This document shows, piece after piece, positions 49,427 to 58,583 of a DNA stretch of 64,000 nt. The notes below the pieces were generated by a model that was not told the DNA's origin, did no database searches, and saw nothing but the letters and a program-made list of their open reading frames with translations. This DNA is from Verrucomicrobiia bacterium. Lineage in GTDB: Bacteria > Verrucomicrobiota > Verrucomicrobiia > Limisphaerales > UBA1100. Each line of letters opens with the position of its first letter. Within the stretch, counting starts at the first letter, position 1. The position numbers and the translations under genes are program-made. The DNA is taken from assembly GCA_014239365.1 (NCBI GenBank), contig JAAZZB010000053.1, positions 26,594-90,593 of the forward strand. Reading direction: 5' to 3'.

Positions 49427-52135
49427 ATGGCTAAAGCAAACAAGTACGTTTACCACTTTGGTAAAAGCAAAACCGACGGCAACGGAACCATGAAGGCGCT
49501 ACTCGGCGGCAAGGGCGCGAATCTCGCTGAGATGAAGCGCATCGGCCTGCCGGTGCCTCCCGGATTCACCCTCACCACGGAAGTGTGCTCTTACTATTAC
49601 GCGCACAAAAAATCTTATCCGCGCGAGATGCAGGCCCAAATCAAAGACGGCGTGCGCCGTATGGAAAAAGAGATGGGCAAAAAACTGGGCGACAAGAAAA
49701 ATCCGCTGTTGCTTTCGGTCCGTTCCGGCGCGCGCGAGTCGATGCCCGGAATGATGGACACCATCCTCAACCTCGGCCTCAACGATGACACGGTGGAAGC
49801 ACTCGCCAAGTTTAGCAACAACCCGCGCTTCGCGTGGGACAGCTATCGCCGCTTCATCCAAATGTATGGCGACGTGGTGATGGGCGTGCAGAAACTGCCG
49901 AGCGAAGATGAAGAGCCCTTCGAGTTAGTCATCGAGAAAATCAAAAAGAAATACCTCGGCAACGCGCACGCGGAAGATACGGAGTTGACGGCCGAACATT
50001 TGAAGGAACTGGTAGCCGCATTCAAAAAACTGGTGAAGCAACGCACCGGCAAAGCGTTCCCGAATGATCCCTGGGAGCAACTCGATGGCTCAATTGGCGC
50101 GGTGTTTAATTCGTGGATGAACGATCGCGCCAATGTCTACCGCCGCAAATACAGCATCCCCGCCGCTTGGGGCACGGCGGTGAATGTGCAGGCGATGGTC
50201 TTCGGTAACACCGGCGCGACCTCCGGCAGTGGCGTGGCGTTCACGCGCGATCCCGCCAGCGGTGAAAAGGTTTTCTACGGCGAGTTTTTGATGAACGCGC
50301 AGGGCGAAGACGTGGTGGCCGGCGTGCGCACGCCCGATCCTGTGGCGAAGCTGAAGAAAGTAATGCCCAGCGCGCACAAAGAATTGGAAGCCATTCGCGG
50401 GCGATTGGAAAAACATTTCCGCGATATGCAGGATTTCGAGTTCACCATTGAGGAGCGCAAAGTGTTCATGCTCCAAACCCGCAACGGCAAACGCACCGGC
50501 CTCGCTGCCGTGCGCATCGCGTGCGAGATGGTGAAAGAAAAACTCATCAACTGGAAAACCGCGGTGAACCGCGTGCCAGCCGAACAGTTGGACCAAGTAC
50601 TCGCGCCGATTTTTGATGCGGCCACGTTGAAGAAAACCAAAGTCATCGCCAAAGGTTTGCCCGCCGGACCGGGCGCGGCGACGGGTCGAATCTATTTCAA
50701 TGCCGACCGTGCCGAGGCCGCCGCTGCAAAAGGGCAGTCGGTGATGCTCGTGCGCGTGGAAACGTCGCCGGAAGATTTGCGCGGGATGATCGCCGCTAAC
50801 GGCATTCTCACCGCGCGCGGTGGGGTGAGTAGTCACGCGGCATTGGTCGCCCGCCAAATGGGTAAAGTCTGCGTTTGCGGTGCGGCGGAGTTGATCGTGG
50901 ATTACAGCAAGCGCACACTTAGCGTGGGTAAGCTGAAATTCAAGGAAGGCGATTACGTTTCAATCGACGGCACGTCGGGCGAAATTTACGCGGGCGAAGT
51001 GAAGACTGCGCCCAGCGAAGTCATTCAAGGCTTGCTCGAAAACAACGCCAAAGCCAAGCGCGGGCGGACGTACAAAAATTACAATCAACTGATGGGTTGG
51101 TGCGAAAAGGCCGCGAAGATGGCCGTGCGCACCAACGCCGACACGCCCGAGCAAGTGAAGAATGCCATCGCATTCGGTGCCACCGGCGTGGGCCTTTGCC
51201 GCACGGAACATATGTTCTTCGAAGGCGATCGCATCGACGTGATGCGTCAGATGATTCTCGCCGACAACGAGGCTGACCGTCGCAAGGCGGTGAAGAAGTT
51301 GCTGCCCTTCCAGCGCAAAGACTTTGAGGGAATGTTCAAAGCGCTGAATGGATTGCCCGCGACGATTCGTTTATTGGATCCGCCCTTGCACGAATTTTTG
51401 CCGCACGACAAAAAACAAATCGCGGCGCTCGCCAAGAAAATGAAGGTGAAGCCGGCGGAGATTCAACAGCGCGTGAATGACTTGCACGAGTTCAATCCGA
51501 TGCTCGGCCATCGTGGCTGTCGCCTCGCCATTTCCTATCCGGAGATCGCCGAGATGCAGGCGCAAGCCATCTTCGAGGCAGCGGCGAATGTCCAAAAGAA
51601 GGGTATCAAAGTGCAGCCCGAGGTGATGGTTCCGTTGGTCGGTTTCCGCCGCGAGCTGGAGTTGCAGTCGGACATCATCCATCGCGTGGCCAAAGAAGTG
51701 AGCGCCAAGAAAAAGGTGAAGCTCAATTACCTCGTCGGCACGATGATCGAAGTGCCGCGCGGCGCGCTGACCGCCGATGAGATTGCCGAGGTCGCACAAT
51801 TCTTCAGCTTCGGCACCAACGACCTCACGCAAACCACGATGGGCATGAGCCGCGATGATTCCGGTTCGTTCCTGCCGAATTATCAAGAAGAGGACATCAT
51901 CGGCAATAACCCCTTCGCCGTGGTGGACCAAACCGGTGTGGGACAGCTCATGGAAATCGCCGTCAAAAAAGGCCGCAGCACCCGTCCAAAAATCAAGCTC
52001 GGCATCTGCGGCGAACACGGCGGCGAACCGAGTAGCGTAAAATACTGCCACACCCTCGGCCTGAATTACGTGAGCTGCTCGCCCTTCCGAGTGCCCACCG
52101 CAAAACTCGCAGCGGCACAAGCCGCGCTGGCGTAA
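49427..52135 (+). CDS. ppdK: Pyruvate, phosphate dikinase
   Basis: 902 aa. Interconverts pyruvate + ATP + Pi and PEP + AMP + PPi. The N-terminal nucleotide-binding domain has [22 protein letters not shown] and [24 protein letters not shown]. The central phosphohistidine domain reads [24 protein letters not shown], with the catalytic His. The C-terminal PEP/pyruvate TIM barrel has [36 protein letters not shown] and [10 protein letters not shown], with a catalytic Cys in [11 protein letters not shown]. Monocistronic: promoter upstream, strong terminator downstream. Confidence 0.97.
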   Translation: MAKANKYVYHFGKSKTDGNGTMKALLGGKGANLAEMKRIGLPVPPGFTLTTEVCSYYYAHKKSYPREMQAQIKDGVRRMEKEMGKKLGDKKNPLLLSVRSGARESMPGMMDTILNLGLNDDTVEALAKFSNNPRFAWDSYRRFIQMYGDVVMGVQKLPSEDEEPFELVIEKIKKKYLGNAHAEDTELTAEHLKELVAAFKKLVKQRTGKAFPNDPWEQLDGSIGAVFNSWMNDRANVYRRKYSIPAAWGTAVNVQAMVFGNTGATSGSGVAFTRDPASGEKVFYGEFLMNAQGEDVVAGVRTPDPVAKLKKVMPSAHKELEAIRGRLEKHFRDMQDFEFTIEERKVFMLQTRNGKRTGLAAVRIACEMVKEKLINWKTAVNRVPAEQLDQVLAPIFDAATLKKTKVIAKGLPAGPGAATGRIYFNADRAEAAAAKGQSVMLVRVETSPEDLRGMIAANGILTARGGVSSHAALVARQMGKVCVCGAAELIVDYSKRTLSVGKLKFKEGDYVSIDGTSGEIYAGEVKTAPSEVIQGLLENNAKAKRGRTYKNYNQLMGWCEKAAKMAVRTNADTPEQVKNAIAFGATGVGLCRTEHMFFEGDRIDVMRQMILADNEADRRKAVKKLLPFQRKDFEGMFKALNGLPATIRLLDPPLHEFLPHDKKQIAALAKKMKVKPAEIQQRVNDLHEFNPMLGHRGCRLAISYPEIAEMQAQAIFEAAANVQKKGIKVQPEVMVPLVGFRRELELQSDIIHRVAKEVSAKKKVKLNYLVGTMIEVPRGALTADEIAEVAQFFSFGTNDLTQTTMGMSRDDSGSFLPNYQEEDIIGNNPFAVVDQTGVGQLMEIAVKKGRSTRPKIKLGICGEHGGEPSSVKYCHTLGLNYVSCSPFRVPTAKLAAAQAALA

Positions 52136-52154
52136 ATCACAAACAGAAATTCGC

Positions 52155-52185
52155 AAACCGCCCGGTTCGCCGGGCGGTTTTTTTT
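52155..52185 (+). terminator. Rho-independent terminator of ppdK
   Basis: Perfect 11-bp stem AAACCGCCCGG / CCGGGCGGTTT with a TTCG tetraloop, followed by T's up to 52185. It is the only textbook intrinsic terminator I see in the window. Confidence 0.93.
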
Positions 52186-52221
52186 ATTGTGAAAATTCCG
52201 GTGCGGCAGGACACTTTGCGC

Positions 52222-52449
52222 GTGAAACACATTTTACTTTTGGGCGCGGCCCTGTGGATGTTCGGCGGGTGCCAAGCAGTGGATTATGCTTTTCGGGATG
52301 AATTGGATGCAAAGTCTGAATTGAGCTGGAGCGAAAAGCGCGCTCGCTGGGAATTGGAGGATGCAAAATTTCGATATCAGGACGGAACCCTGGATCGGTA
52401 CGGCTATAATGTCGTGCGCAAAAGACACGGGCTGAGGCCGGTGCGTTAA
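52222..52449 (+). CDS. Small lipoprotein, unknown
   Basis: 75 aa from GTG 52222 (GTG 52189 is possible but lies almost on the ppdK terminator). Signal with lipobox F-G-G-C at about residues 13-16 (LLLGAALWMFGGC). The mature part is charged and helical (SWSEKRARWELEDAKFRYQ), ending RYGYNVVRKRHGLRPVR. TTGTGA-17-GACACT ends 6 nt before the GTG, which supports this start. Confidence 0.68.
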   Translation: MKHILLLGAALWMFGGCQAVDYAFRDELDAKSELSWSEKRARWELEDAKFRYQDGTLDRYGYNVVRKRHGLRPVR

Positions 52450-52452
52450 TTT

Positions 52453-53607
52453 ATGAAAACATCCATTTGCATTTTGCTCGCGTTGACCTCGGTGGGGCTG
52501 GCGGTAGAGCCCAAATTCCGCACGCAAGAAATCGATGCCAAAATCGGCATCGGCTACGGTCTGCAGTTGGCCGATATGAACGGCGACAAAAAACCGGACA
52601 TCATTCTATGCGATAAAGACAAAGTGGTGTGGTACGAAAACCCTTCGTGGAAAAAACATCAAGTGAGCGGCAAACTCACTCCGCGCGATCACGTGTGCAT
52701 TGCCGCCCGTGATCTCGATGGCGACGGCAAAGCTGAGTTGGCAGTGGGTGCACAATGGAACATTGGCGAGACGAGCAATGACAAAACTTCTGGTTCCGTT
52801 TTTTATCTCAACCCCTCGGCCAATCGCGAGGGAAACTGGAAGCCTATTCGATTGCCGCACGAGCCCACCACTCATCGCATGCATTGGATTAAATCCGGCA
52901 AAGGAAAATTTGATTTGATCGTAAAACCGCTCCACGGCCGCGGCAACAAAGGAGGCAAGGGTGCGGGCATGAATGTCTACGCTTATCGAATGCCCAAAAA
53001 CCCTGCCGACAAATGGAAGCGCACGTTGGTTTCCAATTTCATGCACGACAGCCATAATTTTCACCCCATCGATTGGAACAGCGATGGCCGCGAGGAATTT
53101 TTGCAAGCTGGCCTTGAGGGCGTTTACTGGTTTGGGCGCGATCGAAATGACAAGTGGAAGTACATGCGTTTCACTTCAAACTACGCCGGCGAAGTGCGTG
53201 ATGGCCGCACAGTGACTGGCAAACGCTTTATCGCCACCATCGAACCGAAGCACGGAAGCACCGTGGTGGTTTATCTTTCCACCGCGAGTTTATCCTGGCA
53301 ACGCTGGGTGCTGGATGAATCGTTAAAGGACGGCCACGCATTGGCCACGGCGGATTTTCTGGGCACGGGCGGCGACCAAGTGGTGGCCGGTTGGCGCGGG
53401 ATGACCACGCGTGGCGTGCCGGGTGTGAAGTTGTATGTCCCCCAAAATGCTCATTATACCAAATGGAAAACCTACCAACTCAGCGGCAAAGAAACTGCGG
53501 TGGAAGACATCAAAGCCGGTGATTTGAATGGCGACGGCAAACCCGAAGTCATCGTCGCCTGCCGCCAAACGCATAACCTTCGGATTCTTTGGAATGAGTC
53601 GAAGTGA
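52453..53607 (+). CDS. Exported FG-GAP/VCBS repeat protein
   Basis: 384 aa. Signal peptide (KTSICILLALTSVGLA), then repeated calcium-loop-like motifs: DMNGDKKPDI, DLDGDGKAEL, DWNSDGREEF and DLNGDGKPEV. These mark the blades of a beta-propeller. Proteins of this kind are numerous in Verrucomicrobia and Planctomycetes and are secreted; ligand unknown. It lies 3 bp after the small lipoprotein gene, so they are probably co-transcribed. The stop abuts the convergent toxin gene. Confidence 0.88.
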   Translation: MKTSICILLALTSVGLAVEPKFRTQEIDAKIGIGYGLQLADMNGDKKPDIILCDKDKVVWYENPSWKKHQVSGKLTPRDHVCIAARDLDGDGKAELAVGAQWNIGETSNDKTSGSVFYLNPSANREGNWKPIRLPHEPTTHRMHWIKSGKGKFDLIVKPLHGRGNKGGKGAGMNVYAYRMPKNPADKWKRTLVSNFMHDSHNFHPIDWNSDGREEFLQAGLEGVYWFGRDRNDKWKYMRFTSNYAGEVRDGRTVTGKRFIATIEPKHGSTVVVYLSTASLSWQRWVLDESLKDGHALATADFLGTGGDQVVAGWRGMTTRGVPGVKLYVPQNAHYTKWKTYQLSGKETAVEDIKAGDLNGDGKPEVIVACRQTHNLRILWNESK

Positions 53608-53901
53608 TTAGAGATTTTGTTTCCATCGGTTTGGATCCCGATACAGGTTGATTACTGACACAATGTGGATTTCTTCGTTTTGAATTGTGTAAGCCAATGC
53701 ATACGGGAAACGGTTGAAAAGACAGCGCCGATGGTTTTCTGAAATTTTCGGCCAGGTATTCGGATTACGAAGGATGCGTCGAATGGTGGCCGAGTATTCG
53801 TTTAAAAAGTCCCCGGCCAGTTCTGCCGATTCTTGGGTTAAATAGTATTCAGCTGCATCGGCGAGTTCCAATTCTGCCGGCGATAGCAGCTGGTAGGTCA
53901 T
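53608..53901 (-). CDS. RelE/ParE-superfamily toxin
   Basis: 97 aa with the family pattern: ELELADAAEYYLTQESAELAGDFLNEY, NPNTWPKI, RRCLFNRFPYALAYTI, and the C-terminal IVSVINLYRDPNRWKQ. Its ATG overlaps the stop of the preceding small gene by 4 bp, the usual antitoxin-toxin arrangement. Target (ribosome-bound mRNA or gyrase) cannot be told from sequence alone. Confidence 0.9.
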   Translation of the reverse strand: MTYQLLSPAELELADAAEYYLTQESAELAGDFLNEYSATIRRILRNPNTWPKISENHRRCLFNRFPYALAYTIQNEEIHIVSVINLYRDPNRWKQNL

Positions 53902-54116
53902 TTCTGAATTTGTTGGCGAAGTTCGGCAAGGGCTTCATCGCCATCTCGAGCTGTGATTTCCCCGCGCTTGAAAGCGGCCCAACGATCCTCGGATTCAGCG
54001 GCCCAAGCTTTTAGGATTTCAGGGTCCTCCAGACTTTGCATCAATTGATCGGCCAGTAAGGCGCGTTCTTCGGCGGGAAGCTCCAAGGCTTGTTTCTGAA
54101 TTTCAGTCACACTCAT
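53898..54116 (-). CDS. Antitoxin, addiction-module component family
   Basis: 72 aa. The pattern EIQKQALELPAEERALLADQLMQSLED...WAAESEDRWAAFKRGEI matches the small putative addiction-module proteins that pair with RelE/ParE-like toxins. First gene of the pair. Confidence 0.85.
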   Translation of the reverse strand: MSVTEIQKQALELPAEERALLADQLMQSLEDPEILKAWAAESEDRWAAFKRGEITARDGDEALAELRQQIQK

Positions 54117-54122
54117 GGAAAT

Positions 54123-54150
54123 ATGTTAGGCTAATTCTGGAAATAATCAA
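54123..54150 (-). promoter_or_regulatory. Candidate toxin-antitoxin promoter, leaderless layout
   Basis: Minus strand: TTGATT, 16 nt, TAACAT, 6 nt, ATG at 54116. Confidence 0.4.
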
Positions 54151-54275
54151 GATCGGGTCGGGAGGGCTTGTCCGAAGAGTTGGAGAAAATCAGTCGTGGC
54201 GGGAAATTTGTTTGATTTCCTGCGATTTTCCGGCAGTATCCGCCTCCATTTCGCCCAAGGGCGTTGGGGGGATTC

Positions 54276-56078
54276 ATGAAACGAACGCATCATTGCAACG
54301 AATTACGGCTGGAAAACGCCGGTCAAGAGGCCACACTTTCGGGTTGGGTACACTCGCGCCGCGATTTGGGCGGGGTCATTTTCATCGACATCCGCGACCG
54401 CGAAGGCCGCACGCAACTGGTCTTTGACCCCCAGGAAAGTGATCCTGCGCTGGTGGAATCGGCCGGTAAATTGCACAGCGAAAGCGTCATTAGCGTGTCC
54501 GGTAAAGTGCGCCAGCGCCCGGATGACACGGAGAACGCCAAGATCCCAACCGGCCAAATCGAGATTGTGGCTTCCCAGATGGAGGTGCACAACGCGGCGG
54601 CCGTATTGCCTTTTCAAATCGATGATCCGGAGGCGGCGGCGAAGGTGAATGAGGAACTGCGTTTGCAATATCGCTACCTCGATTTGCGTCGTCCAGAGAT
54701 GGCGGCGAATCTTCGGTTGCGCAGCAAAGTGGCCACTGCAACGCGCGTGTTCATGGATGAGCAGGGGTTTTTGGAAGTGGAAACGCCGACGCTATTTAAG
54801 TCCACGCCGGAAGGCGCGCGGGAATTTCTCGTGCCGAGCCGTATTTCGGCTGGTGAATTTTATGCGCTCCCGCAGTCGCCGCAGCAATTTAAGCAAGTGC
54901 TAATGTGCGCTGGAGTGGACAAATATTTTCAACTCGCGCGGTGTTATCGTGATGAAGATTTGCGGGCGGATCGGCAGCCGGAGTTTACGCAAATCGACAT
55001 CGAAATGTCGTTCATCGATCGTGAAGATATTTACGCGCTCATCGAGGGCTTGTTGAAAAAAATCTGGAAGACTGCGCTCGATTACGATGTGCCCACGCCT
55101 TTCCCGCGCATTCCATATCGTGAGGTGATGGATCGCTACGGTAGCGATAAACCGGACACGCGCTACGCGATGGAGATTGCGGATCTCACTGAAGATTTTG
55201 CCGCGAGCGGATTCAAGGTGTTCAGCGGCGCGGTGGAGCGGGGCGGGGTGGTGAAAGCCATCAACGCCAAAGGCTTTGCCTGCGTGACGCAGGGCCAAAT
55301 GGAAACGATGACTGACATCGCCAAGGGCCTCGGCGCGAAAGGGTTGGCGTTTATCAAGGTAGAAAACGGCGAATGGAAATCGCCGATTGTGAAATTTTTC
55401 AGTGATGCCGAGAAAGCGGCGTTGACTGAAAAACTCAACATCGAAGAGGGCGACCTTATTTTGTTTGCCGCCGATGAGTGGCTCAATGCCTGTGAAATCC
55501 TCGGTCGCATTCGCCAATACGCTGCGGGCAAACTCGTGGAACTCGGCAAACTTGAAATCCCGGCGGATCAATTTAATTTTCTGTGGGTCATTGAGTTTCC
55601 GTTGCTCGCTTTTGATCGCGAAATGGATCGGTGGTATTCGAGCCATCATCCGTTCACCTCACCGGTGGAAGAGGATGCACCGAATCTCAAGAGCGACCCC
55701 AAGAGTGTGCGCGGCCAGCATTATGATGTGGTGGTCAATGGCGTTGAGTTGGGCGGCGGTTCAATCCGGATTCATCAGCCGGATTTGCAGAAAACTATTT
55801 TTGAGGATTTGCTGCAACTTACGCCGGAAGTCACGCAGGCGCGGTTTGGATATATGCTCGAAGCCTTCAAGTACGGCTGTCCACCGCACGGCGGCATTGC
55901 GCTGGGATTTGATCGGCTCATCGCGTTGCTCTGCGGCGCGGATAGTATTCGTGATGTGATTGCATTTCCAAAGACCGCCAAGGGTTCGTGTCTGATGACC
56001 GATAGTCCGGCGGCGGTGGAGGCACGTCAATTGCGCGATTTACACATTGATTTAAAAGTGGCCAAGAAAGCCGAATGA
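54276..56078 (+). CDS. aspS: Aspartyl-tRNA synthetase
   Basis: 600 aa, bacterial-type class IIb synthetase. ATG 54276 is preceded by GGGGGGA; TTG 54264 is a worse choice. Anticodon-binding OB fold 1-110 (LSGWVHSRRDLGGVIFIDIRDREG), motif 2 CYRDEDLRADRQPEFTQID, the GAD insertion domain at about 290-430, and motif 3 GIALGFDRLIALLCG. A Leu (RRDLGG) lies where non-discriminating Pseudomonas AspRS has His (RRDHGG). That leans toward a discriminating enzyme. First gene of aspS-grpE-dnaJ-rsmE. Confidence 0.96.
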   Translation: MKRTHHCNELRLENAGQEATLSGWVHSRRDLGGVIFIDIRDREGRTQLVFDPQESDPALVESAGKLHSESVISVSGKVRQRPDDTENAKIPTGQIEIVASQMEVHNAAAVLPFQIDDPEAAAKVNEELRLQYRYLDLRRPEMAANLRLRSKVATATRVFMDEQGFLEVETPTLFKSTPEGAREFLVPSRISAGEFYALPQSPQQFKQVLMCAGVDKYFQLARCYRDEDLRADRQPEFTQIDIEMSFIDREDIYALIEGLLKKIWKTALDYDVPTPFPRIPYREVMDRYGSDKPDTRYAMEIADLTEDFAASGFKVFSGAVERGGVVKAINAKGFACVTQGQMETMTDIAKGLGAKGLAFIKVENGEWKSPIVKFFSDAEKAALTEKLNIEEGDLILFAADEWLNACEILGRIRQYAAGKLVELGKLEIPADQFNFLWVIEFPLLAFDREMDRWYSSHHPFTSPVEEDAPNLKSDPKSVRGQHYDVVVNGVELGGGSIRIHQPDLQKTIFEDLLQLTPEVTQARFGYMLEAFKYGCPPHGGIALGFDRLIALLCGADSIRDVIAFPKTAKGSCLMTDSPAAVEARQLRDLHIDLKVAKKAE

Positions 56079-56680
56079 AATTCTGGAACATGGGAAAAGA
56101 TAAAGATAAGCAGTCCGCTGAACAGCCGGATATGACCGCGCTGGAAAAGCGCCTCGCCGAAAAAGCCGCGCAAGAGGCATATGAAGAAAACGAACCCGTC
56201 GGCCCCAAAACGCTGAAGGAAGCGCAGGCCACGATTGATGAACTCAATGATCGTCTTGTGCGCCAAGCGGCGGACATCGAAAATTTCCGCAAACGCGCCC
56301 AACGCGAAAAGGATGAGGCGCGCCAATTTGCGAATCAAAGTTTGTTGGAAAAATTGCTGCCGGTTTTGGACAATTTTGAAATGGCGCTTGCCGCTGCAGA
56401 AAAAACGGATCCAGCCATTCGCGATGGGGTGCAGATGATTTATGATCAACTGCTTGGCGTGTTAAAGGATTCCGGCGTGGAGTCAGTGGAAGCAGTGGGC
56501 GAGTCTTTCGACCCAAATTTGCACGAAGCCATTTCACAAAAACACACCACCGAGGCGGCGGAAGGCACGGTGCTGCAGCAAGTGCAGCGCGGTTACAAAC
56601 TGAACGATCGGCTTGTGCGCCCCGCCCGCGTGATCGTGGCCGCCGCACCGGTTGTTGAAGCTGAGACTACGGAAAACTAA
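56075..56680 (+). CDS. grpE: Nucleotide exchange factor GrpE
   Basis: 201 aa. An acidic/charged N-terminus and long coiled coil (about 45-105: [34 protein letters not shown]) precede the C-terminal beta domain ([13 protein letters not shown]...[26 protein letters not shown]). It releases ADP from DnaK. The ATG overlaps the aspS stop (ATGA) and its stop shares a base with the dnaJ ATG. dnaK is not in the window. Confidence 0.95.
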   Translation: MKFWNMGKDKDKQSAEQPDMTALEKRLAEKAAQEAYEENEPVGPKTLKEAQATIDELNDRLVRQAADIENFRKRAQREKDEARQFANQSLLEKLLPVLDNFEMALAAAEKTDPAIRDGVQMIYDQLLGVLKDSGVESVEAVGESFDPNLHEAISQKHTTEAAEGTVLQQVQRGYKLNDRLVRPARVIVAAAPVVEAETTEN

Positions 56681-57822
56681 TGGCTAAGCGCGATTATTAC
56701 GAAGTGCTCGGCGTGGATAAAAACGCGGATGCGGGTGAGATTAAAAAGGCGTATCGCAAGCAAGCTGTAAAATTTCATCCGGACAAAAATCCGGATGATC
56801 AGGGTGCTGAGGATAAATTCAAGGAAGTTGGCGAGGCCTATGAAGTGCTGAGTGACGACCAAAAAAAAGCTGCGTACGATCAAATGGGTCATGCTGCGTT
56901 TGAAGCCGGTGGTGGTGGCGGCGGCGGGTTTCATGGGAGCGTGGATGCATCGGATTTGTTTAATCAGGTATTTGGTGGCGGCGGTGGGGGAGGGATTTTT
57001 GACCAACTTTTTGGTGGTGGTGGTCAGCGCCGTGATCCAAGCGGAGCACAACGTGGTGCGGATTTGCGCTACGATATGGAGATTGATTTTGAGGATGCCG
57101 TGCTCGGGTGCGAAAAGAAAATCACGATCACTAAACTGGATAGCTGCAAAAAATGTGACGGCTCCGGTGCGGCTTCCGGGAGTGGACGGAAACAATGCGG
57201 CACTTGCAATGGGCAAGGTCAGGTAGTCGCGCAACGCGGGTTTTTCCGGATGCAACAAACCTGCCCGCATTGCGATGGATCGGGCACGGTATTGGAAAAG
57301 CCTTGTGGCGATTGTCGAGGCGGCGGACGCAAAGAGAAGAAGAGCACGATCACCCTCAAAGTGCCCGAAGGCGTGGACACGGGAACGCGTTTGCGCAGTT
57401 CCAGCAATGGTGAAGCGGGGTTGCGCAGCGGGCCTAACGGCGATTTGTACGTGATCTTGCACGTGCGACCCCACGAAATTTTTGATCGCGAGGCGGATGA
57501 TTTAATTTGCGAAGTGCCGATTAGTTTTGTGACGGCGGCCTTGGGCGGTGAATTAAAGGTGCCCACACTCAAGGGCAGCGCGAGCATCAAGATTCCGGCG
57601 AGCACGCAAACGGGCACGACGTTTCGCCTCAAAGGACGCGGTGTGAAAAATCTGCAAGGGTACGGCACGGGGGACCTCAATGTGCGGGTTAATGTGGAGG
57701 TGCCCGCGCGCCTCAATAAAGAACAGAAAGCCAAACTGCAGGATTTCGCTGACTCATGCGGGGATGACGTGAATCCGCAGAGCAAAAGTTTTCTCGAAAG
57801 AGCCCGCAATCTTTTCAACTGA
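56680..57822 (+). CDS. dnaJ: Chaperone DnaJ
   Basis: 380 aa, type I J-protein. The J domain 1-70 has HPD ([12 protein letters not shown]). A Gly/Phe-rich linker with three poly-Gly runs follows (about 78-118). Four zinc motifs follow: [24 protein letters not shown] and CGDCRGGG. The C-terminal substrate-binding and dimerisation domains end at about 380. It is coupled to grpE and rsmE by 1-bp overlaps. No CIRCE or heat-shock sigma site was recognised near this operon. Confidence 0.97.
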   Translation: MAKRDYYEVLGVDKNADAGEIKKAYRKQAVKFHPDKNPDDQGAEDKFKEVGEAYEVLSDDQKKAAYDQMGHAAFEAGGGGGGGFHGSVDASDLFNQVFGGGGGGGIFDQLFGGGGQRRDPSGAQRGADLRYDMEIDFEDAVLGCEKKITITKLDSCKKCDGSGAASGSGRKQCGTCNGQGQVVAQRGFFRMQQTCPHCDGSGTVLEKPCGDCRGGGRKEKKSTITLKVPEGVDTGTRLRSSSNGEAGLRSGPNGDLYVILHVRPHEIFDREADDLICEVPISFVTAALGGELKVPTLKGSASIKIPASTQTGTTFRLKGRGVKNLQGYGTGDLNVRVNVEVPARLNKEQKAKLQDFADSCGDDVNPQSKSFLERARNLFN

Positions 57823-58583
57823 TGCATCGTTTTTATCTTCCGCCCGAACGCGTGACTGAAGGCGAACTTACGCTCGATGAACGCGAGAGCCACCACGCCG
57901 CCATCGTGCTGCGCGTGCGCGAAGGCGAACGCGTGGCCGTGCTCGATGGCGCGGGGAATGAGTTTATGTGCACGGCGGCGGTGGTCGATAAACGCGCGAC
58001 GCGGCTGGCAGTCCAGCAGCAAAACCGCATCGAACCGTTGCCGTATCGCATCACGCTGTTGCAGGCGATGACGAAGGGGAAGTCGATGGATTTCATCATC
58101 CAAAAAGCCACCGAGCTGTGCGTGCATCGGGTGGTGACGCTCGCGGCGGGGCGCTCAGTGGCGCAAGTGGATGATGGCGCGGCGAAGGTGGACAAATGGC
58201 GCGCGATTGCGATCGATTCCATCAAGCAATGCGGCAGCCCGTGGTTGCCGGTGATTGAGCCGCCGTTGACGCCGCGCGAATTTTTGGCCCGCGGCGAGTC
58301 ATTTGATTTGCCTTTGATTGCCAGTTTGCAGGGTCGCACGCGGCATCCGCGCGAATATATTTCTGAGCACGAAACCGAGCACGGCGCGCGGCCGGAATCG
58401 ATCGGCGTGTGGATTGGGCCGGAAGGCGATTTCACGCCGGAAGAGGGGAATGAGATTCTCTCCGCCGGCGCGCATCCCATTACTTTGGGCCGCGCCATTC
58501 TTCGCAGCGAGACGGCGGCACTCTATTGCCTGTCGGTGCTGAACTACGATATGCAGGCCCCGCAAGCCCCGCGTGCGGGCTAG
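57822..58583 (+). CDS. rsmE: 16S rRNA m3U1498 methyltransferase RsmE
   Basis: 253 aa. An N-terminal PUA-like domain ([37 protein letters not shown]) precedes the SPOUT knot domain. KSMDFIIQKATELCVHRVV, then IGVWIGPEGDFTPEE and LGRAILRSETAALYCL form the SAM-binding trefoil. The start shares a base with the dnaJ stop; dnaJ-rsmE adjacency is common in bacteria. The stop interlocks with the convergent DUF2723 gene (CTAG). Confidence 0.95.
   Translation: MHRFYLPPERVTEGELTLDERESHHAAIVLRVREGERVAVLDGAGNEFMCTAAVVDKRATRLAVQQQNRIEPLPYRITLLQAMTKGKSMDFIIQKATELCVHRVVTLAAGRSVAQVDDGAAKVDKWRAIAIDSIKQCGSPWLPVIEPPLTPREFLARGESFDLPLIASLQGRTRHPREYISEHETEHGARPESIGVWIGPEGDFTPEEGNEILSAGAHPITLGRAILRSETAALYCLSVLNYDMQAPQAPRAG

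Noticed and set aside
56910..57030. Poly-GGT/GGC tracts, possible microsatellite
   Set aside because: These are the Gly/Phe-rich linker of DnaJ, a normal feature of the family.
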